From positions 1 to 64,000 of the forward strand of contig JAQWLM010000161.1 of assembly GCA_029247315.1 (NCBI GenBank): 64,000 bases of DNA, written 5' to 3'. Origin of the DNA: AAA164-E04 sp014239995. GTDB taxonomy: Bacteria; Verrucomicrobiota; Verrucomicrobiia; Limisphaerales; AAA164-E04. The position numbers and the translations under genes are program-made. The notes under the pieces are model-generated. The model was not told where the DNA came from, searched no databases, and saw only the letters and a program-made list of their open reading frames with translations. Shown piece after piece: positions 62,082 to 64,000 of the stretch. Position 1 is the first letter of the stretch. Every line of letters starts with the position of its first letter.

Positions 62082-62393
62082 TTATGCGACTCCTCGACCC
62101 ATTCGTACAATCTCCTCGAGAACGTCGATGTATGTGCCAAAGGCATGCACACCCTCGCTTGTCAGACGATAACTGGTATGCGGCCTGTTTCGTACAAAGG
62201 TTTTGGAAATCACCACAAAACCAGCTTGCTGGAGTGTGCGTATATGGACACTGAGATTACCATCTGTCATGCCAAGGGATTCCTTGAGTTCCTTGAAGGA
62301 CATCTCGGGATTGGAGGCGAGAATCGTCATGATGGCCATGCGTCCTTTTTCATGAATCACCTTGTTGAGTTGGTTGAAGGTCTCCGTCTTCAT
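62082..62393 (-). CDS. Winged-helix transcriptional regulator (HTH_34-like)
   Basis: 103 aa from the ATG at 62393, overlapping the membrane-protein stop codon by 3-4 bp. The winged helix-turn-helix reads MSFKELKESLGMTDGNLSVHIRTLQQAG, with the C-terminal wing TSYRLTSEGVHAFGTYID. It resembles the DNA-binding proteins of the HTH_34/MarR-ArsR-like type, probably a dimeric repressor. It may regulate its own operon through the palindrome at 63095-63106. Confidence 0.85.
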   Translation of the reverse strand: MKTETFNQLNKVIHEKGRMAIMTILASNPEMSFKELKESLGMTDGNLSVHIRTLQQAGFVVISKTFVRNRPHTSYRLTSEGVHAFGTYIDVLEEIVRMGRGVA

Positions 62394-63037
62394 GGTTGGT
62401 TGCTTGGGTTGGGTCGGTTGTTTTCCGTCAAGAACAGATAAATACCATAAAAAAAGTGCATGATACCGAAGGAGGATCCCATTACGATGTGGGCATGCAC
62501 AATACGCGGCAATGTCTGGTTCAGCGATTCTGTTGTGAAGTGGTACATGGAAACAACACCGCACAAAACAAAAACGCTGCCAAATAGCTTGATACCTCTG
62601 GGCATGAAAAAACCTGCAGAAAACAAGGCGCAGCCATAGAAAATCATCCAGAGTGAGGGAAGGTTCCAAAGGAAAGATTTACTGATGCCAGGCTGGACAA
62701 TTCCAATCATTCCCAAACATCCGCCTGCAAAGAGGGCAGGGCATGTGGCCTGGATCACCCTTCGGGTGGGTGGAGACCAGAAAGGTTCATCATCCCTCCA
62801 CGCCTGTCGACGCATCAATACGACCGAACCCAGTAGGCATATCCCTCCTGTCATTAACCAGAAGAGGCTGAAACCAGCTGCGGAATCTATGGAAGTCATC
62901 CACCCGATCACTCCAGCAAGGATGCCAACCATGCCTGAAAGGGTAGTGGTCGGTGCCAGGGCGCGACGGTAGAGCGCTGAGCGCTCCATGAGCGTTCGAA
63001 TTTCTTCCAGTCGCCTTGCTGCCCACTTGGCCTCCAT
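62390..63037 (-). CDS. Multi-pass membrane protein of unknown function, paired with regulator
   Basis: 215 aa from the ATG at 63037 (GTG at 63046 possible). About six transmembrane helices after an amphipathic N-terminus (AKWAARRLEEIRTLMERSALYRRA). Short cytosolic loops include RRQAWRDDEPFWSPPTRR. The last helices contain histidines (MYHFTTESL, IVHAHIVMG, GIMHFFYG). I recognise no named family. Genes for such membrane proteins next to winged-helix regulators recur in PVC genomes, which suggests a regulated transport or sensing function. Confidence 0.75.
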   Translation of the reverse strand: MEAKWAARRLEEIRTLMERSALYRRALAPTTTLSGMVGILAGVIGWMTSIDSAAGFSLFWLMTGGICLLGSVVLMRRQAWRDDEPFWSPPTRRVIQATCPALFAGGCLGMIGIVQPGISKSFLWNLPSLWMIFYGCALFSAGFFMPRGIKLFGSVFVLCGVVSMYHFTTESLNQTLPRIVHAHIVMGSSFGIMHFFYGIYLFLTENNRPNPSNQP

Positions 63038-63094
63038 ACGATACACACTTTGCGTTACAAAGTTGATAAGTCAAGTTATTCCTTTCATTTTAGA

Positions 63095-63106
63095 ATGGTA
63101 CCATTT
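63095..63106. promoter_or_regulatory. Palindrome AATGGTACCATT, candidate operator
   Basis: A perfect 12-bp palindrome about 60 bp upstream of the membrane-protein/regulator operon start. Its position is suited to autoregulation by the winged-helix protein. The sulfatase gene starts about 150-190 bp on its other side, so it could also affect that gene. Confidence 0.4.
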
Positions 63107-63289
63107 TCTGCTGTATGAGTTTTTTCATAATGCATCAGCTTGGTCTGCTCTCCTCAAACGTGGTGACGCAGGTGCCAGAAACAGATCTGGGAAGAGCCCG
63201 GATTGATGACGGGTCGTTTAGGTGTGACGCGCACGCCTCAATGGTTACAATAGAGCATGCTGTTTCAATGCACACGCAAGGCACTTTCC

Positions 63290-64000
63290 ATGAATTACTG
63301 GTGCAGTGCCTTCCTCATGCTCACCCTTCACATCCATCATTTTTTTACCAGCCACGTTCTGAGTGCTGACCAGCGCCCCAACGTGATCCTGATTTTGTGT
63401 GATGATCATCGGCACGATACCATGGGATTCATGGGGCACCCATTCATACAAACGCCTCATATGGATCGTTTGGCACGAGAAGGTTTGCACTTTCGGAATG
63501 CATTCGTGACGACGTCTCTCTGCAGCCCCAGCCGTGCATCCATCCTCACCGGCATGTATGCCCACAAACACGGTGTGATTGACAATTACAATCCCGTGCC
63601 TGAGGCATTGACTTTCTTTCCGCAGCTGCTTCAGAGCGCCGGGTATCAGACCGCCTTCATCGGGAAATGGCACATGGGAGGTAATGAGGATGAACCCCAG
63701 CGCGGTTTCGACCACTGGGCCAGTTTTAAGGGGCAAGGCGTTTATTGGACAGATCCATCCAAATCTTCCGTCAAGGGGCGTTTTGTTCCTCAAGCAAGCA
63801 GGGATGGTTTTAATTTCAACGGAAACATGCGTGTGCCCCAGAAAGGTTATATTACCGATGAGCTTACCCAATACAGTTTGGAATGGCTTGAAAACCTCAA
63901 GGGATCAAAACCTTTTTTTCTGTATCTATCCCATAAGGCTGCTCACGCAGATTTTATTCCTGCGGAGCGTCACGCTTACCGCTACAAGGACCAAAAGCTG
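63290..64000 (+). CDS. Secreted formylglycine-dependent sulfatase (3' end outside window)
   Basis: At least 237 codons from the ATG at 63290, which has AAGG upstream (ATG at 63257 also in frame); the gene continues beyond the window. A signal peptide (AFLMLTLHIHHFFTSHVLSA) is followed by the sulfatase N-domain: PNVILILCDDHRHDTMGFMG (metal Asp pair), the modification site SLCSPSRASILTG (Cys to formylglycine), HKHGV and IGKWHMGG. Family S1, Cys-type. Likely acts on sulfated marine polysaccharide; the target is not readable. No formylglycine-generating enzyme is in the window. Confidence 0.93.
   Translation, partial: MNYWCSAFLMLTLHIHHFFTSHVLSADQRPNVILILCDDHRHDTMGFMGHPFIQTPHMDRLAREGLHFRNAFVTTSLCSPSRASILTGMYAHKHGVIDNYNPVPEALTFFPQLLQSAGYQTAFIGKWHMGGNEDEPQRGFDHWASFKGQGVYWTDPSKSSVKGRFVPQASRDGFNFNGNMRVPQKGYITDELTQYSLEWLENLKGSKPFFLYLSHKAAHADFIPAERHAYRYKDQKL

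Noticed and set aside
1..64000. Mobile elements, prophage or CRISPR arrays
   Set aside because: No transposase, integrase, phage gene or regularly spaced direct repeat was seen on either strand.

Overview
The window looks like a chromosomal segment of a free-living, aerobic, Gram-negative heterotroph. My best guess is a marine Verrucomicrobiota (Opitutales-like) or a close PVC relative. The grounds are indirect: an alternative complex III operon followed by ccoN/ccoO-like genes, secreted CotH, FG-GAP, oligogalacturonate-lyase-like, NIPSNAP, Gfo/Idh/MocA and formylglycine sulfatase proteins, a TraR/DksA protein with a degenerate zinc finger, and the ribosomal gene clusters. I see no phage, transposase, plasmid or CRISPR sequence; this is core genome plus a few secreted accessory genes.

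Layout. 0-2 kb: two divergent secreted proteins, an oligogalacturonate-lyase-like beta-propeller cut by the window edge and an FG-GAP protein. 2-16 kb: the respiratory complex I genes nuoB to nuoN on the minus strand, interrupted by an oppositely transcribed tRNA-Gln and lacking nuoA, which sits at 34 kb in front of a phosphohexomutase gene. 16-28 kb: tRNA-Cys, then actABCDEF (alternative complex III), a small membrane protein, a CcoN-like protein that has lost every conserved metal and heme ligand, a CcoO-like cytochrome with an inserted domain resembling the ribosomal bL12 C-terminal domain, and a monoheme cytochrome c. 28-34 kb: ispF, acyl-CoA synthetase, RNase D, an RlmI-type methyltransferase, phosphohexomutase and nuoA. 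34.9-38.7 kb: tRNA-Asp and a large secreted CotH protein. 38.7-44.2 kb: assimilatory sulfate reduction genes cysI-H-C-D-N, with cysN broken by an in-frame stop in its NKxD motif. 44.3-47.4 kb: rpsP-khpA-trmD-rplS, a DksA-like gene, rpmG and rpsR. 47.5-52 kb: aldo/keto reductase, NIPSNAP protein, and a sulfite-oxidase-family molybdoenzyme paired with a cupredoxin. 52-55 kb: amt-glnK behind a sigma-54-type promoter and ending in a strong terminator, then a moaB/mogA gene. 55-64 kb: UbiD decarboxylase, IsdG-type monooxygenase, Gfo/Idh/MocA protein, EF-P, PfkB kinase, FmdB zinc ribbon, ispH, a regulator/membrane-protein pair, and the 5' part of a sulfatase gene.

How the genes fit together. Complex I feeds electrons into the quinone pool. 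Alternative complex III oxidises quinol and passes electrons to the cytochrome c domains encoded in and after the act operon. The true terminal oxidase is not in the window: the CcoN-like protein cannot bind hemes or CuB in the usual way. Sulfur is a second theme: sulfate assimilation, a sulfatase releasing sulfate, and a periplasmic sulfite-oxidase-like enzyme whose Moco could depend on the nearby MoaB/MogA. Nitrogen supply is represented by amt-glnK.

The most interesting part is 24.3-27.8 kb: a translationally coupled pseudo-oxidase cassette with a ligand-free subunit I and a bL12-like domain spliced into subunit II.
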